Shown here: piece by piece, positions 24,977 through 36,251 of the stretch
Numbering within the stretch: position 1 is the first letter of the stretch
How the letters are laid out: the number at the start of each line of letters is the position of its first letter
From: Plantibacter sp. PA-3-X8
GTDB lineage: Bacteria > Actinomycetota > Actinomycetes > Actinomycetales > Microbacteriaceae
NCBI RefSeq assembly: GCF_003856975.1
Contig: NZ_CP033107.1
Coordinates: 1,984,001-2,048,000, forward strand
Length of the DNA: 64,000 nucleotides
Direction: 5' to 3'
Notes under the pieces: model-generated
Database searches by the model: none
What the model saw: the letters and a program-made list of their open reading frames with translations, nothing else
Told to the model about the DNA's origin: nothing
Program-made: the position numbers and the translations under genes

Positions 24977-26290
24977 CTAACCGATTCTCTCGCGACGTCC
25001 GAGGATGCCCTGCGGTCTCACGAGGAGCACCGCGATGAGCACCACGAGGGCGCCGACGTACTTGATGTCAGACGGGATCCAGAGCGTCGAGACCTCGACG
25101 AGGATGCCGATGATGAGGGCGCCGACCATGGCGCCGAAGGCGGTTCCGAGCCCGCCGAGGGTGATGGCCGCGAAGATGAGGAGGAGCAGCTGCGCTCCCA
25201 TGTCCCACTTGATGCCCGGTCGGAAGTACGCCCACAGGATGCCGGAGAGGCCGGCGAGGGTCGCTGCGAGGATCCAGACGATGCGGACCACGCGGTCGAC
25301 GTCGATGCCGCTGGCCGCTGCGAGGCTCGGGTTGTCCGAGATGGCTCGCGTCGCCTTGCCGGTCTTCGTCTTGATGAGCCACCAGGCCACACCGAGGAGC
25401 ACCACGACGCTGACCGCCATGCTTATCATGTCGGTCACGCTGAGCGAGACCGTGCCGAACAGCTTGATGTTCTCCTCTCCCGAACCGGGCAGCTGGAACG
25501 TCCCGCCGCCGACGAAGTAGAGGAAGACGTAGCGGAGCGCCAGCGACAGGCCGATCGAGACGATCATCACCTGCACGATGCCGACGCCCTTGCGTCTCAA
25601 GGGTCTCCAGATGCCGGCGTCGAGCGCGAAGCCGAACGCGGCGCTCAGGGCGAGGGCGATGATGATGGCCAGCCAGATCGGCCATTGCAGGAACACCCCG
25701 AACACGAGCGCCATGATCGCGCCGAAGGTCACCATCTCCGCGTGGGCGAAGTTGCTGAGTCCGGTGGTGCCGAACACCAGGGAGGCTCCGATGGCAGCCA
25801 GGGCCAGCATGAGCCCGAAGTTCAGGCCGTTGACGAGTCGTTCTGCGAGTTGATCCCAGAAGCTGACGGTGACGCGGACGCCCTCGCCGAGGAAGAAGTT
25901 CACCGACTTCGATTGGGTGAGACCGAACTCGGCCTCGATGGTCGAGCCGCCCTCGGCGACGATGACGCCCTTCGGGAGGGTCTCCTCGTCGAGCGTTACC
26001 TTGTACGTACCTTTCTCGGGGACGCCGATCTTCCACTTGCCGTCGGCGTCGGTGTCGACATCGGCCTTGTAGCCGTTGCCGTCGACCGTGATGTTCACGC
26101 CTTCGAGTGGTTTGTCGTCGTACTTGACGTTCCCAGCGAAGTAGAAGTCGTACTCCTCGCCCACCTCGTCAGCATGGGCCGGGACGGCGCTCATGACGGA
26201 CGTGAGGGTGATGGCCCCGAACAACAGGGCGATGAGGAGCACGAATCTCCGTGCCAGTCTCGGGTTTCGGGTCGTTCCAGCGAACTTCAC
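24977..26290 (-). CDS. livH: LivH-type ABC permease with an added extracellular beta-sandwich domain
   Basis: The 437-residue protein is about 130 residues longer than ordinary LivH. It starts with a signal-peptide-like region (to about AHA at residue 40). An extracytoplasmic beta-sandwich of the Cna-B/carboxypeptidase-regulatory type follows (about 48-125, with [17 protein letters not shown] and [15 protein letters not shown]). The normal LivH permease then begins near residue 150 ([20 protein letters not shown]) and ends [16 protein letters not shown]. The extra domain could position or recognise the lipoprotein binding protein or ligand outside the membrane. It is the first gene of livHMGF. 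Confidence 0.88.
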   Translation of the reverse strand: MKFAGTTRNPRLARRFVLLIALLFGAITLTSVMSAVPAHADEVGEEYDFYFAGNVKYDDKPLEGVNITVDGNGYKADVDTDADGKWKIGVPEKGTYKVTLDEETLPKGVIVAEGGSTIEAEFGLTQSKSVNFFLGEGVRVTVSFWDQLAERLVNGLNFGLMLALAAIGASLVFGTTGLSNFAHAEMVTFGAIMALVFGVFLQWPIWLAIIIALALSAAFGFALDAGIWRPLRRKGVGIVQVMIVSIGLSLALRYVFLYFVGGGTFQLPGSGEENIKLFGTVSLSVTDMISMAVSVVVLLGVAWWLIKTKTGKATRAISDNPSLAAASGIDVDRVVRIVWILAATLAGLSGILWAYFRPGIKWDMGAQLLLLIFAAITLGGLGTAFGAMVGALIIGILVEVSTLWIPSDIKYVGALVVLIAVLLVRPQGILGRRERIG

Positions 26291-26409
26291 TGCACCTCCA
26301 GTGCCGGGCCACTTCCGTGGACCGTTCTCCTGCGTCGGACAACGCTGTTCGACGATAGAACCTGATTATTGCCTACATGTTTCGCCCGTGCGTATTTCTC
26401 CGCATCGAT

Positions 26410-26438
26410 TTGTCGGGATCGTGGAATAGGGGTAGGCC
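26410..26438 (+). promoter_or_regulatory. Possible guaB promoter
   Basis: TTGTCG (26410-26415) and TAGGCC (26433-26438) are 17 bases apart, giving a leader of about 65 bases. The -10 lacks the final T, so the call is tentative. TACGAT at 26448-26453 is an alternative -10. The rest of the divergent gap 26291-26509 should also hold the livH promoter, which I could not place. Confidence 0.4.
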
Positions 26439-26509
26439 CCGCTCGGTTACGATGGTGATACCGGCAGGTCTGCGTTTCTCCGGTGTGTTCGTGGCTATGA
26501 GAGGGATAA

Positions 26510-28012
<1,503 letters not shown>

Positions 28013-28030
28013 GCACCCGCACGAACACCG

Positions 28031-28062
28031 ACGGTCCGGCAGGCTTCCGCCTGCCGGACCGT
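28031..28062 (+). terminator. Terminator after guaB
   Basis: A perfect 14-base stem (28031-28044 with 28049-28062) closes a TTCC tetraloop. A short T-containing tail (CCTCGTTC) follows. Confidence 0.9.
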
Positions 28063-28081
28063 CCTCGTTCCAGGCGACCGG

Positions 28082-28087
28082 TAGGCT
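28082..28087 (+). promoter_or_regulatory. -10 element for guaB3
   Basis: TAGGCT ends six bases before the guaB3 GTG, directly after the guaB terminator, which predicts an independent leaderless transcript. Confidence 0.55.
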
Positions 28088-28093
28088 GGTGCG

Positions 28094-29218
28094 GTGAGCA
28101 TGGATATTGAGATCGGCCGGTCAAAGCGCGCACGGCGCGCCTACGCGTTCGACGACATCGCCGTCGTCCCGTCGCGGCGGACCCGCGACCCACAGGACGT
28201 CTCGGTGTCCTGGTCGATCGACGCCTACCAGTTCGAGATCCCGGTGCTCGCAGCACCGATGGACTCCGTCGTCTCGCCGACGACCGCGATCATGATGGGC
28301 CAGCTCGGCGGCGTCGGCGTCCTCGACCTCGAGGGCCTCTGGACGCGGTACGAAGACCCTGAGCCGCTGCTCGCCGAGATCCGGTCGTTGCCGGTCGGCC
28401 GCGCGACCGCGCGCATGCAGGAGATCTACTCGGAGCCCATCAAGCCCGAACTCGTCAGGGCCCGGCTCGCCGAGATCCGCGCGGCCGGAGTCACCGTCGC
28501 CGCCGCCCTCTCGCCGCAGCGCACGCAGGAGCTCTACGAGACGGTCGTCGCCGCAGGGGTCGACCTCTTCGTCATCCGCGGCACCACCGTGTCCGCCGAG
28601 CACGTCTCCAAGAACCAGGAGCCGCTCAACCTCAAGAAGTTCATCTACGAGCTCGACGTCCCCGTGATCGTCGGTGGCGCGGCCACGTACACCGCGGCCC
28701 TGCACCTCATGCGGACCGGGGCGGCCGGTGTGCTCGTCGGCTTCGGTGGCGGTGCGGCCTCCACCACGCGGGCCTCGCTCGGCATCCACGCCCCGATGGC
28801 GACCGCCGTGGCCGACGTCGCCGGTGCGCGTCGCGACTACCTCGACGAGTCCGGCGGCCGCTACGTGCACGTCATCGCCGACGGCGGTCTCGGGACCTCG
28901 GGCGACATCGTCAAGGCCGTCGCGATGGGTGCCGACGCCGTCATGCTCGGGACCGCATTGGCCCGCGCCACGGACGCACCCGGCGGTGGCTGGCACTGGG
29001 GTGCCGAGGCGCACCACCTGCACCTGCCGCGCGGTCGCCGTGTCGAGGTCGGCACCGTCGCGACCCTCGAGGAGATCCTGTACGGCCCGTCACCGAAGTC
29101 GGACGGTACGGCCAACCTCATCGGCGCGCTCCGTCGCTCGATGGCCACGACCGGCTACTCCGACCTCAAGGAGTTCCAGCGGGTCGAGGTCGTCGTCGCG
29201 CCGTACCAGGGCGCCTAG
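28094..29218 (+). CDS. guaB3: GuaB3 family IMP dehydrogenase-related protein
   Basis: The 374-residue protein has an IMPDH/GMPR TIM-barrel core but no CBS domains. It matches the actinobacterial GuaB3 group (RAYAFDDIAVVPSRRTRDPQDV at its start, split here by nothing unusual). The segment IADGGLGTSGDIVKAVAMGADAVMLG resembles the phosphate-binding part. The usual IMPDH catalytic Cys loop is not obvious; VIRGTTVSAEHVS stands near that position. Its reaction is not settled. Translation may start at GTG 28094 or ATG 28100. Pairing with guaB is conserved. Confidence 0.88.
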   Translation: MSMDIEIGRSKRARRAYAFDDIAVVPSRRTRDPQDVSVSWSIDAYQFEIPVLAAPMDSVVSPTTAIMMGQLGGVGVLDLEGLWTRYEDPEPLLAEIRSLPVGRATARMQEIYSEPIKPELVRARLAEIRAAGVTVAAALSPQRTQELYETVVAAGVDLFVIRGTTVSAEHVSKNQEPLNLKKFIYELDVPVIVGGAATYTAALHLMRTGAAGVLVGFGGGAASTTRASLGIHAPMATAVADVAGARRDYLDESGGRYVHVIADGGLGTSGDIVKAVAMGADAVMLGTALARATDAPGGGWHWGAEAHHLHLPRGRRVEVGTVATLEEILYGPSPKSDGTANLIGALRRSMATTGYSDLKEFQRVEVVVAPYQGA

Positions 29219-29224
29219 CCCTGC

Positions 29225-29243
29225 CGGAAGCGAGCCGCTTCCG
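29225..29243 (+). terminator. Terminator-like hairpin after guaB3
   Basis: CGGAAGC (29225-29231) pairs with GCTTCCG (29237-29243). An overlapping alternative, CCGCTT/AAGCGG, can form instead. Confidence 0.5.
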
Positions 29244-29250
29244 CAAGCGG

Positions 29251-29279
29251 TTGTCGGGTCGCATCGCGCCGACTAGCCT
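29251..29279 (+). promoter_or_regulatory. glpD promoter
   Basis: TTGTCG (29251-29256) and TAGCCT (29274-29279) have a 17-base spacer. The leader of about 70 bases carries two small hairpins, GAGGC/GCCTC (29282-29294) and CCTGCC/GGCAGG (29306-29320). Confidence 0.6.
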
Positions 29280-29358
29280 CTGAGGCAGAGCCTCGTGGAC
29301 GAGCACCTGCCTCCGGCAGGATCATCGCGAGGGCGGTTCCAGCGAGCGGAGTTCGACG

Positions 29359-31092
29359 ATGGCCACCACCCACAACAACGTGTCACGTTCCACCAAGCTG
29401 GGGATGGAGGAGCGCGACGCCGCGATCGAAGCGTTGAAGTCGAAAGAGCTCGACATCCTCGTCGTCGGTGGTGGCATCGTGGGCACCGGTGCTGCGCTCG
29501 ACGCCGTCACGCGCGGTCTGAGCACCGGTCTGCTCGAGGCGCGTGACTGGGCGAGCGGCACCTCGAGCCGGTCCTCGAAGCTCGTGCACGGCGGTATCCG
29601 TTACCTCGAACAACTCGACTTCCGACTCGTCCGGGAGGCGCTCATCGAGCGCGGGTTGCTGCTGCAGCGCATCGCGCCGCACCTGGTGAAGCCGGTCCGG
29701 TTCCTGTACCCGCTCAACAAGCCGGTCTTCGAGCGCCTCTACATCGGCGCCGGCATGCTGCTCTACGACCTCTTCAGCTGGAGCGGTGGCCGTCCGCCCG
29801 GCGTCCCGCACCACCGGCACCTGTCCAAGCGTCAGGTCCTGACCTCGATCCCGAGTCTGAAGTCGGACGCGTTCGTGGGCGGGCTCACCTACTACGACGC
29901 CCAGGTCGACGACGCCCGGTACGTCTCGTCACTCGCGCGGACGGCGTCGGCCTACGGCGCGCACGTCGCGAGCCGCGTGCGGGTCGAGGGGTTCGTCAAG
30001 GTCGGACAGCGCGTCGTGGGCGTCAAGGCGCACGACCTGCAGACCGACGAGCGCTTCGAGATCCGTGCCAAGCAGGTCGTCAACGCGACCGGGGTGTGGA
30101 CCGACGACACGCAGTCGATGGTGGGGGAGCGCGGCCAGTTCAAGGTCCGCGCGTCGAAGGGCATCCACCTCGTCGTCCCGCGCGACCGCTTCCAGTCGAA
30201 CATGGGTCTCCTGCTGCGCACGGAGAAGAGCGTCCTCTTCGTCATCCCGTGGGGCCGGCACTGGCTCATCGGCACGACCGACACGGACTGGCACCTCGAC
30301 AAGGCGCACCCGGCGGCGACCGCGGCCGACATCGACTACCTGCTCGACCACGTCAACACGATCCTCGCCGTGCCGCTGACCCGAGAGGACGTCGAGGGCG
30401 TCTACGCCGGCCTCCGTCCGCTGCTGGCCGGCGAATCGGAGCAGACGTCGAAGCTCTCTCGCGAGCACCTCGTCGCGCACTCCGTGCCCGGTCTCGTGGT
30501 CATCGCCGGCGGCAAGTGGACCACCTACCGGGTCATGGCGAAGGACGCGATCGACGCCGCGGTGGATGCACTCGACGGCAAGATCCCGGCCAGCGCGACG
30601 GAGAACATCGCCCTCCTCGGAGCCGAGGGGTACCAGGCGGCCTGGAACAAGCGTGGCAAGATCGCGCGGGCCTTCGGGGTGCACACGGCTCGCATCGAGC
30701 ACCTGCTGAACCGCTACGGCGTGCTGACGGACGAACTGCTCGACCTCATCAAGGATGACCCGACGCTCGCCGAAGCGCTGCCGGGGGCGGACGACTACAT
30801 CGGGGCGGAGGTCGTCTACGCGGCCTCCCACGAGGGTGCTCTCCACCTCGACGACGTCCTCGCCCGTCGGACGCGCATCTCCATCGAGGCCTGGGACCGT
30901 GGCGTCTCGGCGGCCCCGGTCGCGGCGAAGCTCATGGGTGGGGTCCTGGGGTGGGACGAGGAGCGCATCGAGAAGGAGGTCTCCTACTACCTCACGCGCG
31001 TCGCGGCGGAGCGGGCCTCGCAGGAACAGCCGAACGACGAGGCCGCCGACCGCGTGCGCCTGGAGGCACCGGACATCGTCCCCGGGGCCTGA
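29359..31092 (+). CDS. glpD: Aerobic glycerol-3-phosphate dehydrogenase
   Basis: The 577-residue FAD enzyme oxidises glycerol-3-phosphate to dihydroxyacetone phosphate at the membrane and feeds electrons to the quinone pool. The dinucleotide fold VVGGGIVGTGAALDAVTRGL lies at about residues 35-55, followed by DWASGTSSRSSKLVHGGIRY, both typical of GlpD. The C-terminal DAO_C-like domain is present. It could use glycerol-3-phosphate released by the phosphodiesterase encoded at 37298. The start codon is ATG 29359 in a GACG-ATG context. Confidence 0.94.
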   Translation: MATTHNNVSRSTKLGMEERDAAIEALKSKELDILVVGGGIVGTGAALDAVTRGLSTGLLEARDWASGTSSRSSKLVHGGIRYLEQLDFRLVREALIERGLLLQRIAPHLVKPVRFLYPLNKPVFERLYIGAGMLLYDLFSWSGGRPPGVPHHRHLSKRQVLTSIPSLKSDAFVGGLTYYDAQVDDARYVSSLARTASAYGAHVASRVRVEGFVKVGQRVVGVKAHDLQTDERFEIRAKQVVNATGVWTDDTQSMVGERGQFKVRASKGIHLVVPRDRFQSNMGLLLRTEKSVLFVIPWGRHWLIGTTDTDWHLDKAHPAATAADIDYLLDHVNTILAVPLTREDVEGVYAGLRPLLAGESEQTSKLSREHLVAHSVPGLVVIAGGKWTTYRVMAKDAIDAAVDALDGKIPASATENIALLGAEGYQAAWNKRGKIARAFGVHTARIEHLLNRYGVLTDELLDLIKDDPTLAEALPGADDYIGAEVVYAASHEGALHLDDVLARRTRISIEAWDRGVSAAPVAAKLMGGVLGWDEERIEKEVSYYLTRVAAERASQEQPNDEAADRVRLEAPDIVPGA

Positions 31093-31104
31093 ACCGGCGG
31101 TGAT

Positions 31105-31130
31105 CGCCCGCAGCGCAACGGCTGCGGGCG
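31105..31130 (+). terminator. Terminator after glpD
   Basis: CGCCCGCAGC (31105-31114) pairs perfectly with GCTGCGGGCG (31121-31130). Confidence 0.8.
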
Positions 31131-31201
31131 CCTCGGGCGAGCGGGCCAGGTGTGGCGGATAGACTAGGAGGACTGCCACAACAAGCCTGAGGAGTACAGC
31201 C

Positions 31202-31729
31202 ATGGTGGATGTTCGGCGGGTCAAACTTCCCGGGGTCGGTGTGCTCCACACCTTCGTCACGGACGACGGCGGCAAGGTCGGCGTCATCGCCCACCGGTCC
31301 GGCCACAGCGACCTCATCACCTTCGCCGACCACGAGGACGGCGCCGATGCCGGCAAGGTGTCGCTCCGGCTCAACGAGGACGAGGCGCACACGCTGGCCG
31401 AACTCCTCGGTGGCACGCAGATCACCGAGTCGCTCAGCGCGCTCGACCAGATCCCCGGGCTCAGCATCGACTGGTTCACCGTCGACTACGAAGACCACAT
31501 CGCCGGGCAGCCGCTCGGCAACCCCGCCGAGAAGGGCATGGTCGGGCTGACCGTCGTCGCCGTCGTGCGCGGCGACTCCGCCAACCCGGCCCCTGCTGCG
31601 GACTTCCGGGTCTTCCCGGGAGACACCCTCGTCGTCGCGGGCAGTCCCGAGAAGGTCGCCAAGGCCTTCGCCTACTTCCGTTCGGGCGCCGTCAAGAAGG
31701 TCGCCGTCGACGCTCCGCCCGGAGGGTAG
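31202..31729 (+). CDS. KhtT-type regulatory subunit of a K+/H+ antiporter (RCK_C domain)
   Basis: The 175-residue soluble protein has an N-terminal KhtT-like part (VRRVKLPGVGVLHTFVTDDG) and a C-terminal RCK/TrkA-C domain (about residues 85-168, with DFRVFPGDTLVVAGSPEKV). In Bacillus KhtT this domain binds c-di-AMP or other ligands and gates the partner antiporter. It is two bases upstream of the antiporter gene, which strongly supports a KhtTU pair. A GAGGAG ribosome binding site precedes the ATG; TAGACT at 31160-31165 may be the -10. Confidence 0.85.
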   Translation: MVDVRRVKLPGVGVLHTFVTDDGGKVGVIAHRSGHSDLITFADHEDGADAGKVSLRLNEDEAHTLAELLGGTQITESLSALDQIPGLSIDWFTVDYEDHIAGQPLGNPAEKGMVGLTVVAVVRGDSANPAPAADFRVFPGDTLVVAGSPEKVAKAFAYFRSGAVKKVAVDAPPGG

Positions 31730-31731
31730 GC

Positions 31732-33108
31732 ATGCTGCACGCCGCGACCGACAACCCCCACCTCGGCCAGGATCTGCTCATCCTCGGCGTCCTGTTCGTC
31801 ATCGCCTACATCCTCGGCCGCCTCGGCAAGCTGATCGGCCTCCCGTCGATCCCCGTCTACATGCTGGTCGGCCTGCTCGCGAGTCCGTACACGGGCTGGT
31901 TCCCGCTCGACTTCGCCAGCGCGCAGATCGAACTCATCGCCGTCTTCGGCCTCGTGCTCCTGCTGTTCAACCTCGGCCTGGAGTTCGATCAGGACGAGTT
32001 CTTCGGCAACGCCGGGAAGCTCATCGTCTCCGGCGGCTCCTACATCCTCGTCAACATGGCCGCCGGGCTGGTGTTCGGGTTCCTGGTCGGGTGGGGCACG
32101 CGGGAGGCGCTCATCATCGCCGGCATCACGGCGACGAGCTCGAGCGCGATCGTCACGAAGCTCCTCATCGAGCTCAAACGGCTGACGAACGACGAGACGC
32201 CGATGATCCTGGGCGTCACCGTGGTGGAGGACATCTTCATCGCGATCTACCTCGCCATCGTCGGTGTCGTCCTGAGCGGCGAGACCGAGGTGTGGCCGGT
32301 CATCGGCAAGCTCGCGATCGCCTTCACGTTCATCCTCGTGATGTTCGCGATCGCCCGGTTCGGCGGTCGGTTCGTATCGCGGCTGTTCCGCACCAAGGAC
32401 GACGAGCTCTTCACGATCCTGTTCTTCGGCCTCGCGGTCGCGTTCGGCGGTATCGGCGAGCTCCTCGGGGTCACCGACGCGATCGGCGCCTTCCTCATCG
32501 GCCTGGTTCTCGGTGCCACCCGGTTCCGCAACAAGATCGAGCAGATCGCGATCCCGCTCCGCGACGTGTTCGGTGCGTTCTTCTTCCTGAACTTCGGGCT
32601 CGCGCTCGACGCGACGAAGTTCGGCAGCGTCCTCGTCCCGGTGCTCCTCGCCGTCCTCATGACGGTGGTCCTCAACGTCCTGGCCGGTCAGTTCGTCGCC
32701 TGGCTCAACGGACTCGGGCCGCAAGCTGGGATCAACGCCGCGGTCATCCTGCAGAATCGCGGCGAGTTCGCCCTCATCCTCGCGACGCTCTCGCTGAGCG
32801 CGGGGCTCAATCCGCTCATCCAACCGTTCGCCGGGCTCTACGTGCTCATCATGGCCGTGATGGGCCCGATCGTCGCCGGTCGGTCCGAGCAGATCGGCGC
32901 CGTCATCCTGCGTCCGCGCCGCCGGAAGGCGCGCCGAGTGGAGCAGGTCGACACGACGGCGGAGGAGGCCATCGCGCTCGTCGAGGGTGCGGGCGACGCC
33001 CAGGACACGACACCCGCCGACACCGATCAGGCGGCCATCGACCGACTCGTCGAACAGGCGATGAACGACCAGGAACCACCAGCACGAAAGCGAGAGCCCG
33101 ATTACTAG
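31732..33108 (+). CDS. CPA2 family K+/H+ antiporter (KhtU-like)
   Basis: The 458-residue protein has about twelve transmembrane segments of the Na+/H+ exchanger CPA2 fold. It contains LGLEFDQDEFF in an early helix and the discontinuous-helix segment ITATSSSAIVTKLL. The C-terminal 60 residues are polar and cytoplasmic, without the NAD-binding RCK_N domain that KefB/KefC carry. This fits an antiporter whose regulatory subunit is encoded separately, immediately upstream. It probably exports K+ (or Na+) in exchange for protons at alkaline or high-salt conditions. Confidence 0.87.
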   Translation: MLHAATDNPHLGQDLLILGVLFVIAYILGRLGKLIGLPSIPVYMLVGLLASPYTGWFPLDFASAQIELIAVFGLVLLLFNLGLEFDQDEFFGNAGKLIVSGGSYILVNMAAGLVFGFLVGWGTREALIIAGITATSSSAIVTKLLIELKRLTNDETPMILGVTVVEDIFIAIYLAIVGVVLSGETEVWPVIGKLAIAFTFILVMFAIARFGGRFVSRLFRTKDDELFTILFFGLAVAFGGIGELLGVTDAIGAFLIGLVLGATRFRNKIEQIAIPLRDVFGAFFFLNFGLALDATKFGSVLVPVLLAVLMTVVLNVLAGQFVAWLNGLGPQAGINAAVILQNRGEFALILATLSLSAGLNPLIQPFAGLYVLIMAVMGPIVAGRSEQIGAVILRPRRRKARRVEQVDTTAEEAIALVEGAGDAQDTTPADTDQAAIDRLVEQAMNDQEPPARKREPDY

Positions 33109-33172
33109 CACCGCCCCGTCGGCACCAGGCCCCGACAACCACGGACAGGTCCGTCCGACGCTCCGCTCCGTC

Positions 33173-33949
33173 ATGCTGCGTCCCCGGTGGATCGGCGTCC
33201 TCGTCCTCTGTCTCGCCGTCGCGGGCGCGTTCGCCGCGCTCGGGCAGTGGCAGCTCGCACGCGCCATCGAATCCGGGCAGGTGGTGCCGACCGAGACCGA
33301 GTCGGTCCGGCCGCTCGCGGACGTCCTCGAACCGGGTGTCGGCATCCGAGAGGCCGACGCCGGACAGCGGGTGAGCGTGTCGGGAACCTGGGTGCCGGAG
33401 GACTACCTCGTGGTGGGCAACCGGGTGAACGACGGAACGCTCGGGTACTGGGTGACGGGCCACCTCGCGACGGACCGCCCTGACCATGCCGGTCTCGCGG
33501 TCGCGCTCGGCTGGACGAAGGACCGCGAGACCGCCGACCGCGTCGCAGAGGCGTTGAACGCGGACGCCCCCACCGGCGCCGTCGAGCTCGAAGGGCGGCT
33601 GAACCCGCCGGAGGGCCCGGAGGAGCCGGCAGCGGACGCCGCACCGACCGACCTCGACAACATGTCGGTCGCCGCACTGCTGAACCGCTGGAACGACGCC
33701 GACGGCCTGCGGGTGTTCAGCGCGTTCGTCGTGGACGACGTCGCCGCCGACGGACTCGAGCCCATCTCGTCGCCCGCGCCCAGCCAGGAGATCCAGCTCA
33801 ACTGGTTGAACATCTTCTACGCGGCCGAGTGGGTCGTCTTCGCGTGCTTCGCCGTGTTCCTCTGGTTCCGGCTCGCCAAGGACGCCTGGGAGCGCGAGAT
33901 CGAGGAGCTCGAGGACGCCGAGGAGGAGGCCGCAGCGCTCCGTCCGTGA
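33173..33949 (+). CDS. SURF1 family membrane protein
   Basis: The 258-residue protein has a first transmembrane segment at about residues 5-25, ending in the SURF1 hallmark LGQWQLARAIE, and a second near residues 205-230 (FYAAEWVVFACFAVFLWFRL). The domain between faces the outside. SURF1 proteins assist cytochrome aa3 oxidase assembly through heme a handling. The GTWVPEDYLVVGNRVNDG segment also fits. An acidic tail (EIEELEDAEEE) ends the protein. Its neighbours are not cytochrome genes; the location next to DUF3817 and guaA is seen in relatives. Confidence 0.85.
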   Translation: MLRPRWIGVLVLCLAVAGAFAALGQWQLARAIESGQVVPTETESVRPLADVLEPGVGIREADAGQRVSVSGTWVPEDYLVVGNRVNDGTLGYWVTGHLATDRPDHAGLAVALGWTKDRETADRVAEALNADAPTGAVELEGRLNPPEGPEEPAADAAPTDLDNMSVAALLNRWNDADGLRVFSAFVVDDVAADGLEPISSPAPSQEIQLNWLNIFYAAEWVVFACFAVFLWFRLAKDAWEREIEELEDAEEEAAALRP

Positions 33950-33974
33950 TGTCCGGTCGCCTGGCGGCCACGGG

Positions 33975-33980
33975 TAAGAT
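33975..33980 (+). promoter_or_regulatory. -10 element for the DUF3817 gene and guaA
   Basis: TAAGAT ends six bases before the ATG at 33987, which predicts a leaderless message. Confidence 0.5.
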
Positions 33981-33986
33981 GGGGGC

Positions 33987-34426
33987 ATGCCCCTCCAGCC
34001 GAAACCGTCGACGTTTCCCGCGATCCGAGGCGCGCTGAAGTTCTACCAGGTGGCCGCCCCCATCACCGGTGTGCTGCTCCTGTCGCTCTGCGCCGAGATG
34101 CTCATGAAGTACGCGTTCGGCCTCGAGCTCGAGCTCGGCGGTGCTTACGGCTTCCTCGCCTTCGTGCCCTCCGGCACCGCCACCGCGGTCAACCTCAGCA
34201 CGGGCATCCTCATCATCCACGGCTGGTTCTACGTCGTGTACCTGTTCGCCGCGTTCCGGCTCTGGAGCCTCATGCGGTGGAACGTCCTGCGTCTGCTCTG
34301 GCTCGCGCTCGGCGGCATCATCCCGTTCCTGTCCTTCTTCTTCGAGAGCCGCATCCCGCGGGAAGTGAAGGGCTACCTCTCCGGCCGCGAAGCAGCAGCG
34401 GCCGCCGAACCCGTGGAGTCCATGCA

Positions 34427-34430
<4 letters not shown>
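33987..34430 (+). CDS. DUF3817 integral membrane protein
   Basis: The 147-residue protein has three to four transmembrane segments and the DUF3817 pattern, with [17 protein letters not shown] near the start and a central [20 protein letters not shown]. Function is unknown. It is short, with charged ends, and lies directly before guaA with a four-base overlap (GTGA). Co-expression with GMP synthase is therefore likely and the pairing is a recurring actinobacterial arrangement. Confidence 0.85.
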
Positions 34431-36031
<1,601 letters not shown>

Positions 36032-36048
36032 TCGCTCCCTGAGCCATC

Positions 36049-36080
36049 GGAAGGCCGTCCCGTTCGCGGGGCGGCCTTCC
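36049..36080 (+). terminator. Terminator after guaA
   Basis: GGAAGGCCG pairs with CGGCCTTCC, continued by TCCCG/CGGGG (one T-G wobble) around a TTCG tetraloop: 14 pairs in all. Confidence 0.9.
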
Positions 36081-36089
36081 GTCGTCCGC

Positions 36090-36178
36090 GCCCTTCGACA
36101 GGCTCAGGGACCGGGGTGGGTGGCTCAGCGACCGGGGATGGTGCCTCGGTCCGAGGGGTTCGGTCCCTGTCGAAGGGC
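36090..36178. repeat. Inverted REP-like repeat between guaA and the BI-1 gene
   Basis: GCCCTTCGACAGG (36090-36102) recurs inverted at 36166-36178, and the adjoining AGGGACCG (36106-36113) recurs inverted at 36161-36168. The CCTTCGACAGGCTCAGG-type motif is a short intergenic repeat found in many high-GC bacteria. Confidence 0.75.
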
Positions 36179-36206
36179 AGTACCTCGACCGGCCCGGGGA
36201 ACGACG

Positions 36207-36234
36207 AAGGCCCGCCCCGCGAACGGGACGGGCC
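36207..36234 (-). terminator. Terminator after the BI-1 gene
   Basis: Read on the minus strand this is a stem AAGGCCCG/CGGGCCTT plus inner pairs around a TTCG loop. It is almost an inverted copy of the guaA terminator. Confidence 0.85.
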
Positions 36235-36251
36235 TTGCAGTGCGTGCGCTC

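Noticed and set aside
19208..26290. The binding-protein gene and livHMGF as one operon
   Set aside because: They are on opposite strands and converge, with a terminator and the inverted-repeat element between them.
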